Numbered from the stretch's first letter, positions 17,068 to 26,584 are shown. The stretch: DNA of 64,000 nt from Scandinavium sp036409475 (GCF_036409475.1 NZ_JAYRCK010000023.1:29374-93373), one strand, 5' to 3'. Made by a program: numbers and translations. The notes: generated by a model from the sequence alone, not told the origin.

Positions 17068-17733
17068 ATGAAACGGACAAAATCCATTAATCACGCTTCG
17101 TTCCGCAAGAACTGGGGCGCACGCCATTTGACGCCAGTTGCGCTGGCTGTTACCGCCGTTTTTATGCTCTCGGGCTGTGAAAAAACGGATGAAACGGTGT
17201 CGATGTATCAAAACGCCGACGACTGCTCCAGCGCAAACCCAGGCAAAAGTGCTGAATGTACTGCCTCCTACAATAACGCGCTGAAAGAAGCCGAGCGCAC
17301 CGCGCCAAAATATGCCAGCCGTGAAGACTGCGTCGCAGAATTCGGTGAAGGCCAGTGCCAGCAGGCACCGGCTCAGGCAGGCATGGCCCCTGAAAACCAG
17401 GCACAAGCGCAAAGCGGTGGCGGCAGCTTCTGGATGCCACTGATGGCGGGCTACATGATGGGCCGTATGATGAGCGGCGGAATGCAGCAACAGCCGCTGT
17501 TCAGCTCGAAAAACCCGGCAAGCCCGGCTTACGGCCAGTACACCGATGCCAGCGGTAAAGGGTATGGCGCAGCCCAGCCAGGCCGTACCATGAACGTGCC
17601 GAAAACCGCGATGGCCCCTAAACCTGCTACCACCAGCACTGTCACCCGTGGTGGTTTTGGTGAGTCAGTTGCTAAGCAATCCACCCTGCAGCGTAGCGCT
17701 TCTGGTACCTCTTCTCGCTCCATGGGCGGCTAA
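17068..17733 (+). CDS. ygiB: YgiB, UPF0441 family predicted exported/lipoprotein
   Basis: A 221-residue protein with an unusually long basic N-terminus followed by a hydrophobic segment and a lipobox-like F-M-L-S-G-C at Cys37, so it is probably anchored at the membrane. The rest is low complexity (Ala, Gln, Gly, Met), with C-x(n)-C pairs (D-D-C-S, E-C-T-A, E-D-C-V, G-Q-C-Q) and repeated M-M-G/M-S-G-G. Function unknown. It is only 5 bp upstream of ygiC, and the pair is conserved in enterobacteria. Confidence 0.92.
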   Translation: MKRTKSINHASFRKNWGARHLTPVALAVTAVFMLSGCEKTDETVSMYQNADDCSSANPGKSAECTASYNNALKEAERTAPKYASREDCVAEFGEGQCQQAPAQAGMAPENQAQAQSGGGSFWMPLMAGYMMGRMMSGGMQQQPLFSSKNPASPAYGQYTDASGKGYGAAQPGRTMNVPKTAMAPKPATTSTVTRGGFGESVAKQSTLQRSASGTSSRSMGG

Positions 17734-17738
17734 CAACC

Positions 17739-18899
17739 ATGGAAAGAGTCAGCATTGTTGAGCGCCCTGACTGGCGCGAAAAAGCCACAGAGTATGGCTT
17801 CAACTTCCACACCATGTACGGCGAACCGTACTGGTGTGAAGATGCCTACTACCAGCTCACGCTCGCTCAGGTCGATAAGCTCGAAGAAGTCACAGCGGAG
17901 CTGCATCAGATGTGCCTCAAAGTGGTGGAGCGTGTGGTCGCCAGCGATGAGCTGATGGCCAAATTCCGCATTCCAAAGCACACATGGGGCTTTGTACGTC
18001 AGTCATGGGCTAGCCGTCAGCCTTCACTCTACTCACGCCTCGACCTGGCGTGGGACGGGAAAGGTGAACCTAAGTTACTGGAAAATAACGCCGATACGCC
18101 AACGTCACTGTATGAAGCGGCCTTCTTCCAGTGGATCTGGCTGGAAGATCAGCAGAATACGGGCCAGCTTCCGGCCAACAGCGACCAGTTCAATAGCCTG
18201 CAGGAAAAACTGATCGAGCGTTTCGCCGAACTGCGCGAACAGCACGGTTTTAACCTGCTGCACTTTGCCTGCTGTCGGGACACCGTGGAAGATCGCGGTA
18301 CCGTGCAATATCTGCAGGACTGCGCCAATGAAGCGGGCGTCGCCAGCGAGTTCCTCTATATGGAAGACATCGGGCTTGGCGAAAAAGGCCAGTTCACCGA
18401 TGTGCAGGATCAGGTTATCAGTAACCTGTTCAAGCTCTATCCGTGGGAATACATGCTGCGCGAAATGTTCTCCACCAAGCTGGAAGACGCTGGCGTACGT
18501 TGGCTGGAACCGGCCTGGAAGAGCATCATTTCCAACAAAGCGCTGTTACCGATGCTGTGGGAAATGTTCCCGGATCACCCGAATCTGCTGCCGGCCTATT
18601 TTGCTGAAGACAGCTATCCAGAAATGGAAAAGTACGTAATGAAGCCGATCTTCTCCCGTGAAGGCGCTAACGTCTCCATTGTTGAGAACGGTAAAGTGCT
18701 GGAAGCAGTAGAAGGGCCCTACGGCGAAGAAGGGATGATCGTCCAGCAGTTCTGCGAACTGCCAAAGTTTGGCGACAGCTATACGCTGATCGGCAGCTGG
18801 CTTATCAACGATCAACCCGCCGGGATCGGCATTCGAGAAGACCGTGCGTTGATCACTCAGGATCTGTCACGCTTCTATCCGCATATTTTTGTGGAGTGA
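17739..18899 (+). CDS. ygiC: YgiC, glutathionylspermidine-synthase-like ATP-grasp ligase
   Basis: A 386-residue protein related to the synthetase half of glutathionylspermidine synthase. The ATP-grasp fold is recognisable from N-N-A-D-T-P-T-S-L-Y-E (about residue 110), K-P-I-F-S-R-E-G-A-N-V and the final G-I-G-I-R-E-D-R-A-L-I-T. E. coli YgiC binds ATP but does not make glutathionylspermidine, so its real substrate is unknown (literature). It is co-transcribed with ygiB, and a BIME follows. Confidence 0.93.
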   Translation: MERVSIVERPDWREKATEYGFNFHTMYGEPYWCEDAYYQLTLAQVDKLEEVTAELHQMCLKVVERVVASDELMAKFRIPKHTWGFVRQSWASRQPSLYSRLDLAWDGKGEPKLLENNADTPTSLYEAAFFQWIWLEDQQNTGQLPANSDQFNSLQEKLIERFAELREQHGFNLLHFACCRDTVEDRGTVQYLQDCANEAGVASEFLYMEDIGLGEKGQFTDVQDQVISNLFKLYPWEYMLREMFSTKLEDAGVRWLEPAWKSIISNKALLPMLWEMFPDHPNLLPAYFAEDSYPEMEKYVMKPIFSREGANVSIVENGKVLEAVEGPYGEEGMIVQQFCELPKFGDSYTLIGSWLINDQPAGIGIREDRALITQDLSRFYPHIFVE

Positions 18900-18910
18900 T
18901 ATTTCAGGAC

Positions 18911-18983
18911 TGCCCGGCGGCACGTTGTTTGCCGGGCCTACGGCTTGATTTTGTAGGCCCGGTAAGCGCAGCGCCACCGGGCA
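18911..18983. repeat. REP/BIME element between ygiC and ygiD
   Basis: Two inverted REP units, the first TGCCCGGCGGCACGTTGTTTGCC and the second ending GCGCCACCGGGCA, joined by CCTACGG-TTGTAGGCC. It lies between convergent genes. Confidence 0.8.
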
Positions 18984-18992
18984 ATTTAGCGA

Positions 18993-19781
18993 TTAACCCA
19001 CCAGAACCGACAACATACTCAAACTGCCCATTTCGATGCCATCAGTCGGCAGCGTAATTGGCTCTTCTCCATCCCACGCGCCTAATGCATACAACAACGG
19101 AAGATAGTGATCGGCCGTTGGGTTAGACAACGCGCCGCCTTCGTGATCAAGGTAATTCACTAACGGATGTTCTTCCGCCGGGCCTTGCCACGTCAGGTTG
19201 TCTTTCACAAATTCATTGAACGATGTCGCCCACGGATAAGGTGTGTTTTCACCATGCCAGCGCGCTGTTCGCAGGTTATGAACCACGTTACCGCTTGCCA
19301 CCAGCATAATGCCTTCATCACGCAGTGCCGCCAGCTTGCGCCCCATTTCGAGATGCCAGACAGCGGGCTTGGTGCTGTCGATGCTGAGCTGTACCATCGG
19401 GATATCGGCATTCGGGTACATCTTGATCAGCACCCCCCACGAACCGTGGTCAAAGCCCCACGCCTCTTTGTCCAGCGCAACCGGCACTGGCGCGAGCAGT
19501 TCAACCAGGCGCTGTGCCAGTTCAGGAGATCCTGGGGCCGGGTAATGCGTATCGTAAAGCGCCTGCGGGAAACCACCGAAGTCGTGAATTGTTTTCGGGG
19601 CTTCCATCGCCGTCACGCCTGTCCCGCGAGTAAACCAGTGCGCGGAAATCGCCACAATCGCTTTAGGGCGCGGCAGTGTTTCTCCCAACGTCTGCCAGGC
19701 ACGAGTGTACACGTTATCTTCCAGCACGTTCATCGGGCTACCGTGACCTAAAAACAGTGCTGGCATACGGGAAGAAGACAT
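18993..19781 (-). CDS. ygiD: 4,5-DOPA dioxygenase extradiol YgiD
   Basis: A LigB-type ring-cleaving dioxygenase of 262 residues. E. coli YgiD converts L-DOPA to betalamic-acid precursors in vitro; the natural substrate is unclear (literature). Metal-binding His residues are expected in G-H-G-S-P near residue 14 and in S-A-H-W-F, with W-G-F-D-H-G-S-W-G and the late V-H-N-L-R also conserved. The start M-S-S-S-R-M-P-A omits the short extension of the E. coli annotation. It is divergent from zupT. Confidence 0.93.
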   Translation of the reverse strand: MSSSRMPALFLGHGSPMNVLEDNVYTRAWQTLGETLPRPKAIVAISAHWFTRGTGVTAMEAPKTIHDFGGFPQALYDTHYPAPGSPELAQRLVELLAPVPVALDKEAWGFDHGSWGVLIKMYPNADIPMVQLSIDSTKPAVWHLEMGRKLAALRDEGIMLVASGNVVHNLRTARWHGENTPYPWATSFNEFVKDNLTWQGPAEEHPLVNYLDHEGGALSNPTADHYLPLLYALGAWDGEEPITLPTDGIEMGSLSMLSVLVG

Positions 19782-19943
19782 GATGATATCCTTACAGGAA
19801 CAGTCGATTTGATAGGTCTACATTACGCGTTTTCTGTCAGGGATGAACTCAGATAAGCATGATGAAGATCATCAGGAAATTTGAATGTAAGGACACGTAA
19901 AAGCGTCACGGCGCACTCGCTTTCTTGCCGTGCTCACTTTACT

Positions 19944-19962
19944 ATAAATGATAATCATTATC
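19944..19962 (+). promoter_or_regulatory. Fur box upstream of zupT
   Basis: ATAAATGATAATCATTATC matches 16 of 19 positions of the Fur consensus, with a perfect ATGATAAT-C-ATTATCAT palindrome at its core. It ends 14 bp before the zupT ATG, so it overlaps the promoter or leader and should repress zupT when iron is replete. It does not fit Zur or MntR consensus patterns as well. Confidence 0.75.
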
Positions 19963-19976
19963 ATACAGGAGATTCC

Positions 19977-20750
19977 ATGTCAGTTCCTTTGATCCTGACC
20001 TTACTGGCTGGTGGGGCCACCTTCATTGGCGCGGTGCTGGGCGTTATCGGGCAGAAGCCCTCCAACCGTGTGCTGGCGTTCTCTCTGGGCTTTGCCGCCG
20101 GGATTATGCTGCTGATCTCACTGATGGAAATGCTGCCCGCCGCGCTCGGGACGGAAGGCATGTCGCCAGTGCTCGGCTACGGCATGTTTGTTATCGGCCT
20201 GCTGGGTTATTTCGGGCTCGACAGGGCTTTACCGCACGCACATCCGCAAGATCTCATGCAGGGTGATAAAGCTGTCATGCCCCGCAACCTGCGTCGTACC
20301 GCCATTTTACTGACGCTGGGTATCAGCCTGCACAACTTCCCGGAAGGCGTAGCGACCTACGTCACTGCCAGCAGTAATCTGGAACTGGGCTTTGGGATTG
20401 CGCTTGCCGTCGCCTTGCACAATATTCCTGAAGGTCTTGCAGTGGCTGGGCCAGTCTATGCGGCGACAGGCTCGAAACGTAAAGCGGTCTTCTGGGCGGG
20501 TATTTCCGGGATGGCTGAAATTCTGGGCGGTGTGCTGGCGTGGCTGATTCTGGGGTCACTGGTGTCACCAGTGGTGATGGCGGCTATCATGGCGGCGGTC
20601 GCTGGGATTATGGTGGCGCTGTCGGTTGATGAATTGATGCCGCTCGCCAAAGAAATCGACCCGCATAACAACCCAAGTTACGGCGTGCTGTGCGGTATGT
20701 CAGTGATGGGCTTAAGTCTGGTGCTGTTGCAGTCGATGGATTTTGCCTGA
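19977..20750 (+). CDS. zupT: Zinc/divalent-metal transporter ZupT (ZIP family)
   Basis: An inner-membrane importer of Zn2+, Fe2+, Mn2+ and Co2+ with eight predicted membrane segments in 257 residues, matching E. coli. The start M-S-V-P-L-I-L has a TACAGGAG site; a longer frame reads through the Fur box and is rejected. Both metal-binding signatures are intact: H-N-F-P-E-G-V-A-T and H-N-I-P-E-G-L-A-V in adjacent helices. A Fur box overlaps its leader. Confidence 0.96.
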   Translation: MSVPLILTLLAGGATFIGAVLGVIGQKPSNRVLAFSLGFAAGIMLLISLMEMLPAALGTEGMSPVLGYGMFVIGLLGYFGLDRALPHAHPQDLMQGDKAVMPRNLRRTAILLTLGISLHNFPEGVATYVTASSNLELGFGIALAVALHNIPEGLAVAGPVYAATGSKRKAVFWAGISGMAEILGGVLAWLILGSLVSPVVMAAIMAAVAGIMVALSVDELMPLAKEIDPHNNPSYGVLCGMSVMGLSLVLLQSMDFA

Positions 20751-20805
20751 CACAAACGCCGGCCGACAAAAACACTCACTCAGTGCCGCCAGGCAAACAG
20801 TACAT

Positions 20806-20838
20806 AGAATAACGCCGGGATTATCCCGGCGTTATTCT
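20806..20838. terminator. Bidirectional terminator between zupT and ribB
   Basis: A perfect 15-bp inverted repeat (AGAATAACGCCGGGA and its complement) around a 3-base loop, followed on the + strand by TTT. It sits between convergent zupT and ribB. Confidence 0.85.
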
Positions 20839-20856
20839 TTTCAGGCTCAGGCTGAA

Positions 20857-21510
20857 TCAGCTGGCCTTACGTTCGTGCTTTTGGCGGTATTCCACCAGAT
20901 CTTCGATGGTCACAACCGGCATGTTGTGCTCGGCTGCGAACTTGATGCACTCCGGCGCGCGCGCCATGGTGCCATCATCATTAGTCAGCTCACACAGAAC
21001 GCCAGCAGGTTTGAAGCCAGCCAGTGAAACCAGGTCGATGGTCGCTTCAGTGTGGCCGCCACGGGTTAACACGCCACCCGGCTGCGCACGCAGTGGGAAA
21101 ACGTGGCCAGGGCGATGCAGATCAGATGGCTTCGCATCATCGGCGATGGCAGCACGAACGGTGGTTACGCGGTCTGCTGCTGAAACGCCGGTGGTCACAC
21201 CGTGCGCGGCTTCGATAGTCACGGTAAAACCGGTCCCGAACGCGCTGGTGTTGTTTTCGACCATCATCGGCAACTCGAGCTGCTTGCGACGTTCTTCATT
21301 GATGCACAGGCACACAATGCCACTGCCGTGGCGAATGGTCAGCGCCATTTGCTCAACGGTCATGGTTTCGGCGGCAAAAATCATGTCGCCTTCGTTCTCG
21401 CGGTTTTCGTCATCAAGCACCATCACGCCGCGGCCTTCGCGCAGCGCAGCTAACGCGTGTTCCACACGTTCAAAAGCAGTACCAAAAGAGGAAAGTAGCG
21501 TCTGATTCAT
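20857..21510 (-). CDS. ribB: 3,4-dihydroxy-2-butanone-4-phosphate synthase RibB
   Basis: RibB converts ribulose-5-phosphate into dihydroxybutanone phosphate and formate, feeding the xylene ring of riboflavin. The ATG M-N-Q-T-L-L gives 217 residues, exactly the E. coli length; the longer open frame runs back into the riboswitch and is not coding. Catalytic and Mg-binding segments D-D-E-N-R-E-N-E-G-D, T-T-G-V-S-A-A-D-R and H-R-P-G-H-V-F-P-L are intact. No GTP cyclohydrolase II domain is fused. An FMN riboswitch controls it. Confidence 0.97.
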   Translation of the reverse strand: MNQTLLSSFGTAFERVEHALAALREGRGVMVLDDENRENEGDMIFAAETMTVEQMALTIRHGSGIVCLCINEERRKQLELPMMVENNTSAFGTGFTVTIEAAHGVTTGVSAADRVTTVRAAIADDAKPSDLHRPGHVFPLRAQPGGVLTRGGHTEATIDLVSLAGFKPAGVLCELTNDDGTMARAPECIKFAAEHNMPVVTIEDLVEYRQKHERKAS

Positions 21511-21614
21511 GGTAAAAGACCTCATTAACATTATGGTTACCAGAATCAGGGCAGTCTTAGGAGCACCGGCTAAGCGGCAAAAAAATAACGTGAGCGGGTC
21601 GAGCCCGTAGATCG

Positions 21615-21760
21615 TTACTCTCTCCCATCCGGACTTTAACCGTCGGCCCCGGAATTTCACCGGATCTGCTGTCCTTCAGACCGAAATCTGAAGCGCTCGC
21701 GGGCTTTCAACCTGAGTTGATTTACCGCCGGTGGGGAATTTCGCCCCGCCCTGAGAATAA
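21615..21760 (-). ncRNA. FMN riboswitch (RFN element) of ribB
   Basis: On the minus strand the leader contains the RFN hallmarks in order: a GGCGGGGCGAAATTCCCCACC arm, GGCGGTAAAT, AGCCCGCGAGCGC, GGTGAAATTCCGG and GCCGACGGTTAAAGTCCGGATG followed by GAGAGAG. FMN binding should shut off ribB expression. The expression platform lies in the about 100 bases before the ATG. Confidence 0.95.
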
Positions 21761-21895
21761 GCGAGATAACTATAACGCTAATGATTATTGGCGGCAATGG
21801 TCGGGTTTGCATAAGCTTCAAACATTTCTGGTTTATAGCCCCGCCATAAGGCACTACAATACTCTGCAAAACCGACCAGACTCAGGGAAACCGTA

Positions 21896-22174
21896 ATGAT
21901 TGATCCGAAAAAAATTGAACAGATTGCCCGCCAGGTTCATGAGTCCATGCCGCAAGGCCTGCGTGACTTTGGTGATGACGTTGAGAAGAAAATCCGTCAG
22001 GTTCTGCAATCTCAGCTGACCCGTCTGGATTTGGTGAGCCGTGAAGAGTTTGACGTGCAAACGCAAGTGCTGCTGCGCACTCGCGAGAAGCTGGCACTGC
22101 TGGAACAGCGCATGAGCGAACTGGAAAACCGCTCGGCTATTCCTGCTATTCCGCCAGTGGATGATAAAGCCTGA
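21896..22174 (+). CDS. ubiK: Ubiquinone biosynthesis accessory factor UbiK
   Basis: A 92-residue coiled-coil protein (formerly YqiC) that assists aerobic ubiquinone synthesis as a partner of UbiJ. The N-terminal half (M-I-D-P-K-K-I-E-Q-I-A-R-Q-V-H) is amphipathic; the second half (L-L-R-T-R-E-K-L-A-L-L-E-Q-R-M-S-E-L-E) is a clear trimeric coiled coil. The C-terminal tail is shorter and diverged compared with E. coli (96 residues). It is a single-gene unit followed by a BIME. Confidence 0.95.
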   Translation: MIDPKKIEQIARQVHESMPQGLRDFGDDVEKKIRQVLQSQLTRLDLVSREEFDVQTQVLLRTREKLALLEQRMSELENRSAIPAIPPVDDKA

Positions 22175-22190
22175 GAGCACGTGGTGTAAT

Positions 22191-22255
22191 GCCGGGTGGC
22201 GGCGATGCCTGACCCGGCCTGCGTGTAGGCCCGGTAAGCGTAGCGCCACCGGGCA
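22191..22255. repeat. REP/BIME element between ubiK and hldE
   Basis: Inverted REP units GCCGGGTGGCGGC...GACCCGGC and CCCGGTAAGCGTAGCGCCACCGGGC with a GTGTAGG linker, in the gap between convergent genes. Confidence 0.8.
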
Positions 22256-22262
22256 TGGGATT

Positions 22263-23696
22263 TTATTTCCCGCTGTCTTTCTGGATGCGCTTGATGATGT
22301 TGGTGGTTGAACAGCCGTCTTCAAAATTGAGCACCATCACTTCGCCACCGTTAGCCCAGACTTCCTCGCTACCTGCGATTTCATCCGGCTTGTAATCGCC
22401 ACCCTTCACCAGCAAATCTGGCAGGATACCGGCAATCAGGCGCTGCGGCGTGTCTTCTTCGAAAGAGACCACCCAGTCAACGGATTCCAGCGCACCCAGC
22501 ACAATCATGCGCTGTTCAAGTGGGTTCACCGGACGGGTTTCGCCTTTCAGACGCTTAGTGGACGCATCGCTGTTCACCGCCACGATCAGGCGATCGCCAA
22601 GCTTGCGGGCGTTCGAAAGATAGGACACATGGCCCGCGTGCAGAATGTCGAACACGCCGTTGGTCATCACCACTTTCTCACCACGCTTACGCGCCGCCAG
22701 GACGGCCTGCTTCAGTTCTTCTTCGCTCATCACGCCAAAACCGGTGTCCGCACGACCGCGCACGGCGTTTTCCAGTTCGATGGGTGAAACGGTAGAAGTC
22801 CCCAGTTTGCCCACCACGACACCCGCCGCAGCGTTCGCAAAGAAGCACGCTTCTTCCAGAGAATTACCTGCCGCCAGCGTTGCCGCCAGCACGCCAATCA
22901 CCGTGTCACCGGCACCGGTCACGTCGTAAACTTCCTGTGCCTGAGTGGGCATATGCAGCGGAGCTTTGCCCGGTTGCAGCAGAGTCATGCCCTGTTCAGA
23001 ACGCGTCACCAGCAGCGCGGAGAGCTCGTAGTCAGCGATCACTTTCATGCCGCGTTCCACGATTTCGGCTTCGGTCTTACATTTCCCCGCCACCGCTTCA
23101 AATTCAGAAAGATTTGGCGTCAGCAGCGTGGCACCGCGATAGCGTTCGAAATCGGTTCCTTTCGGATCGATAAGCACTGGCACGCCGCCTTTTCTCGCCA
23201 GCTGGATCATACTCTGCACGCTTTCCAGCGCGCCTTTGGCGTAATCGGACAGCACCAGCGCGCCGATATGCCCCAGCGCCTGCTGGATGCGTTCGTGCAT
23301 GGGCTGCGGATCAACGCCCGCGAAGCCTTCTTCAAAGTCCAGACGAATCAGTTGCTGGTTGCGCGACAACACGCGCAGCTTGGTGATGGTCGGATGCGTG
23401 GGCACAGAGACGAAATCGCACTTCACATTCACATCCGCCAGCGCTTTGCTCAAGGCACGCGCCGCGTCATCAATGCCGGTCAGGCCGACCAGGCGAGAAG
23501 AGGCGCCCAGCGAAGCAATGTTCATGGCCACGTTAGCCGCGCCGCCAGGGCGTTCTTCAATGGTATCAACTTTGACCACGGGAACCGGAGCTTCCGGGGA
23601 GATGCGGCTTGTCGGGCCATACCAGTAGCGATCCAGCATCACATCACCGACAACCATCACACCAGCACGTTCAAATTCTGGCAGCGTTACTTTCAT
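22263..23696 (-). CDS. hldE: Bifunctional heptose-7-phosphate kinase / heptose-1-phosphate adenylyltransferase HldE
   Basis: HldE makes ADP-heptose for the LPS inner core, performing both the kinase and nucleotidyltransferase steps. The 477-residue protein has a ribokinase-like kinase domain (1 to about 320, with R-P-G-G-A-A-N-V-A and D-V-T-G-A-G-D-T) and a cytidylyltransferase-like domain (about 340-477, with N-G-V-F-D-I-L-H-A-G-H). Length equals E. coli. It is the last gene of ygiF-glnE-hldE, 47 bp after glnE. Confidence 0.97.
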   Translation of the reverse strand: MKVTLPEFERAGVMVVGDVMLDRYWYGPTSRISPEAPVPVVKVDTIEERPGGAANVAMNIASLGASSRLVGLTGIDDAARALSKALADVNVKCDFVSVPTHPTITKLRVLSRNQQLIRLDFEEGFAGVDPQPMHERIQQALGHIGALVLSDYAKGALESVQSMIQLARKGGVPVLIDPKGTDFERYRGATLLTPNLSEFEAVAGKCKTEAEIVERGMKVIADYELSALLVTRSEQGMTLLQPGKAPLHMPTQAQEVYDVTGAGDTVIGVLAATLAAGNSLEEACFFANAAAGVVVGKLGTSTVSPIELENAVRGRADTGFGVMSEEELKQAVLAARKRGEKVVMTNGVFDILHAGHVSYLSNARKLGDRLIVAVNSDASTKRLKGETRPVNPLEQRMIVLGALESVDWVVSFEEDTPQRLIAGILPDLLVKGGDYKPDEIAGSEEVWANGGEVMVLNFEDGCSTTNIIKRIQKDSGK

Positions 23697-23743
23697 TCCA
23701 GACTCCTGAAAGATTCATCAATTGCGCGCGATAATAGCATAAT

Positions 23744-26584
23744 TCATGGCATAACCAGCCACTTCCGCCAACTGGTGGTGACCAGTTCGCGTTCCGTACT
23801 GAACGCTTCCGGCGCGACGTGTCCGGCTTCTTCCTGCAAGGCTAAATGGTGCAAGGCATCGCGAAGCGTGGTGTAAGCGCGGCTCAACGCCAGTGCTTCT
23901 TCCTCTTCTATAATGTCGTTTTGCGCCAGCAGTTCGAGGATACGCACATTGTCCGACCAGCGCGTCAGCTTCGGTTTGTCATGGGCATAGCGCAATACCA
24001 GATATTGTGTAATGAACTCAATATCGGTGATCCCGCCCTCATCTGCTTTAATATCGAAGCGATCACGGTGCTTTCCGCCCAGATGTGCTCGCATTTTTTC
24101 GCGCATTTCACGCACTTCTGTTTGCAGCTTTTCACCTTCTCGCGGCGTGGTCAGGATGTCGCGACGAATGGCATCAAACTGCATCTGCAACTGTGGGTCA
24201 CCGTAAACCACGCGGGCACGAACCAGCGCCTGATGCTCCCAGGTCCATGCTTCGGTGCGCTGATAATCGGCAAAAGCCTCAGTGGTGGTCACCAACATGC
24301 CCGCCGCGCCAGAAGGCCGTAAGCGAGCGTCCACTTCGTACAGAATGCCCGAGGACGTTCGGGTGCTGAACAGATGCATGATGCGCTGCGCCAGACGCAG
24401 ATAGAACTGACGTCCATCGATTTCACGCTCGCCATCGGTCATCACTTCCACCGGGCAATCATGCAGGAACACGAGGTCGAGATCAGAGCTGTAACCCAGC
24501 TCCCAGCCGCCTAACTTGCCATATCCAACCACCGCAAACCCGCGCCCCTGACGTTCAGCCAGATGTTTCGGCTGCCCATAGCGAGCGACCATTTGTGTCC
24601 ACGCCTGCTGCACAACCGCATCGATCATCGCTTCTGCAAGCCAGGTTAAGTGATCGCTCACTTTCATCACCGGTAGCGTTCCCGCAATGTCTGCTGCGGC
24701 CACACGCAGTAACTGTGCCTGTTTAAACTGGCGTAAGGCTTCCAGTTGCTGCTCTTCGTCCTCTTCCGGCACGCGCAGCAGATACTGGCGCAACTCGTCG
24801 CGGTAGGCGTCGGTCGCCGTAGGCTGATAAAGCGTGTTCGGATCGAGCAGTTCATCCAGCAGCAGAGGATAGCGCGCCAGCTGGCTGGCAATCATCGGCG
24901 AGGCCGCGCACAGACGAATCAGGTGTTTGAGCGCCCCCGGGAATTCGCTCAGCAGTTCGAGGTAGGTCGTGCGGGTGACGATGCCCGTCAGCAAAGGCAT
25001 GATTCGACCGAGCGGCACAGGTGCATCTTCACGGCTGCACACTTCGCTCAGCAAATGCGGCATCAGAGAATCCAGCACCTGACGCCCACGCGGGCCGATG
25101 GTGCGCTTATCAAGCTCTTTGCGGAAATCGGCAATTTGCGCCAGCACCTGATGGCGATCGTTGTCACTCAGATGCGCCAGCACCGGCGTAGTGTCGTCTT
25201 CCTGCAACGCATCCTGCCAGAGTTCACGCCAGTGCTCGGAGAGTTGTTCATCGGCAGACGTTTCTTCGTCATCGCCAATCAGCTCGTTAAAAATCTGCCT
25301 GACCTGCGCCATATGGTCGCTAAGCTCGGCGGAAAGCGCATCCCAGTCAGCAAAGCCCATTCCCCACGCCAGACGCGCCCGATTCAGGTCATCTTCCGGC
25401 AGCGTCTGAGTCTGTTCGTCGTTGATGCTTTGCAGCAGGTTTTCCAGGCGGCGCAGGAAAAGATACGCCTCGCGCAGCTGCGCCGCTTCCCCTTCAGGAA
25501 GAAGATGCAGATTATCGATGGCTTCAAGCGTTGGCAGCAGAGAACGGCCTTGCAGTGCAGGCTCACGCCCGCCGCGAATCAGCTGGAAGACCTGAACAAT
25601 AAACTCAATTTCGCGAATACCGCCCGCGCCCAGCTTGATGTTGTCTTTCAGACCACGACGGCGCACTTCGCGGGAAATCATCCCTTTCATGTTACGCAGT
25701 GACTGGATCACGCTGAAATCGATGTAACGGCGGAAGACGAAAGGACGCAGCATGGAACGCAATTCTTCCACGTACAGCCCTTCGCTATCGCCCATGATTC
25801 GGGCTTTGACCATCGCATAACGTTCCCAGTCGCGCCCTTGCTCCTGGTAATAATCTTCCAGCGCGGCAAAGCTCAGGACCAGCGGGCCGCTGTCGCCAAA
25901 CGGGCGCAGACGCATATCAACGCGATACACAAAGCCGTCCATCGTCGCTTGATCCAGCGCTTTAATCAGGCGCTGCCCCATGCGGGTAAAGAACTGGGCG
26001 TTATCCAGCTCACGACGGCCGCCCTGCGTGGAACCGTGCTCCGGCCAGGCAAAAATAAGGTCGATATCCGAGGAGAAGTTAAGCTCGCCGCCACCCAGTT
26101 TGCCCATGCCTAAAATCAGCAGTGGCTGCGGTTTTCCTTCGGCGTTACAGGGCGTGCCCCATTCGCGGCAACAGGCGTCATACAGCCAGTCTCGCGCGGC
26201 AACAATCAGCGTTTCGGCTAAGTGACTGAGCTGCTGCAAACTGCTTTCGGTACTGACCAGGGAGAGCGCTTGCGCCCAGGCGATGCGAACCATGACCCGG
26301 CGGCGGAAGAGGCGCAGTTCGCGCATCAGGCTGTTTTCATCGCTCACGTCAGCAAGTGCATCTTGTAACCAGGCGGCGTAATGCTGCCATTCGTCAGCCT
26401 GAGGCGGCGAACTTTCCAGCTCGCTAATCCAGTTCGGATGGGTCGTCAGACTCTGGGCGATGAAATCGCTGAACGTCATCGCCGCCTGAGCCTGCGGGCT
26501 TAATTCTGAGGAAGGAAATTCTGCTGGCAGTCTGTCGACGACCGTCTGCCAGTGAAGCTGTAACTGCATAGAAAACGGCGTCAT
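23744..26584 (-). CDS. glnE: Bifunctional glutamine synthetase adenylyltransferase/deadenylase GlnE
   Basis: GlnE switches glutamine synthetase off and on by adding and removing AMP, guided by PII. The 946-residue protein carries two nucleotidyltransferase domains: the N-terminal deadenylylase (G-M-G-K-L-G-G-G-E-L-N-F-S-S-D-I-D-L) and the C-terminal adenylylase (G-Y-G-K-L-G-G-W-E-L-G-Y-S-S-D-L-D-L). Length equals E. coli. It starts 19 bp after the shortened ygiF. Confidence 0.98.
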   Translation of the reverse strand: MTPFSMQLQLHWQTVVDRLPAEFPSSELSPQAQAAMTFSDFIAQSLTTHPNWISELESSPPQADEWQHYAAWLQDALADVSDENSLMRELRLFRRRVMVRIAWAQALSLVSTESSLQQLSHLAETLIVAARDWLYDACCREWGTPCNAEGKPQPLLILGMGKLGGGELNFSSDIDLIFAWPEHGSTQGGRRELDNAQFFTRMGQRLIKALDQATMDGFVYRVDMRLRPFGDSGPLVLSFAALEDYYQEQGRDWERYAMVKARIMGDSEGLYVEELRSMLRPFVFRRYIDFSVIQSLRNMKGMISREVRRRGLKDNIKLGAGGIREIEFIVQVFQLIRGGREPALQGRSLLPTLEAIDNLHLLPEGEAAQLREAYLFLRRLENLLQSINDEQTQTLPEDDLNRARLAWGMGFADWDALSAELSDHMAQVRQIFNELIGDDEETSADEQLSEHWRELWQDALQEDDTTPVLAHLSDNDRHQVLAQIADFRKELDKRTIGPRGRQVLDSLMPHLLSEVCSREDAPVPLGRIMPLLTGIVTRTTYLELLSEFPGALKHLIRLCAASPMIASQLARYPLLLDELLDPNTLYQPTATDAYRDELRQYLLRVPEEDEEQQLEALRQFKQAQLLRVAAADIAGTLPVMKVSDHLTWLAEAMIDAVVQQAWTQMVARYGQPKHLAERQGRGFAVVGYGKLGGWELGYSSDLDLVFLHDCPVEVMTDGEREIDGRQFYLRLAQRIMHLFSTRTSSGILYEVDARLRPSGAAGMLVTTTEAFADYQRTEAWTWEHQALVRARVVYGDPQLQMQFDAIRRDILTTPREGEKLQTEVREMREKMRAHLGGKHRDRFDIKADEGGITDIEFITQYLVLRYAHDKPKLTRWSDNVRILELLAQNDIIEEEEALALSRAYTTLRDALHHLALQEEAGHVAPEAFSTERELVTTSWRKWLVMP

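Noticed and set aside
23744..26584. Possible selenocysteine or frameshift in glnE
   Set aside because: The frame is uninterrupted and the length equals E. coli, so nothing unusual is needed.
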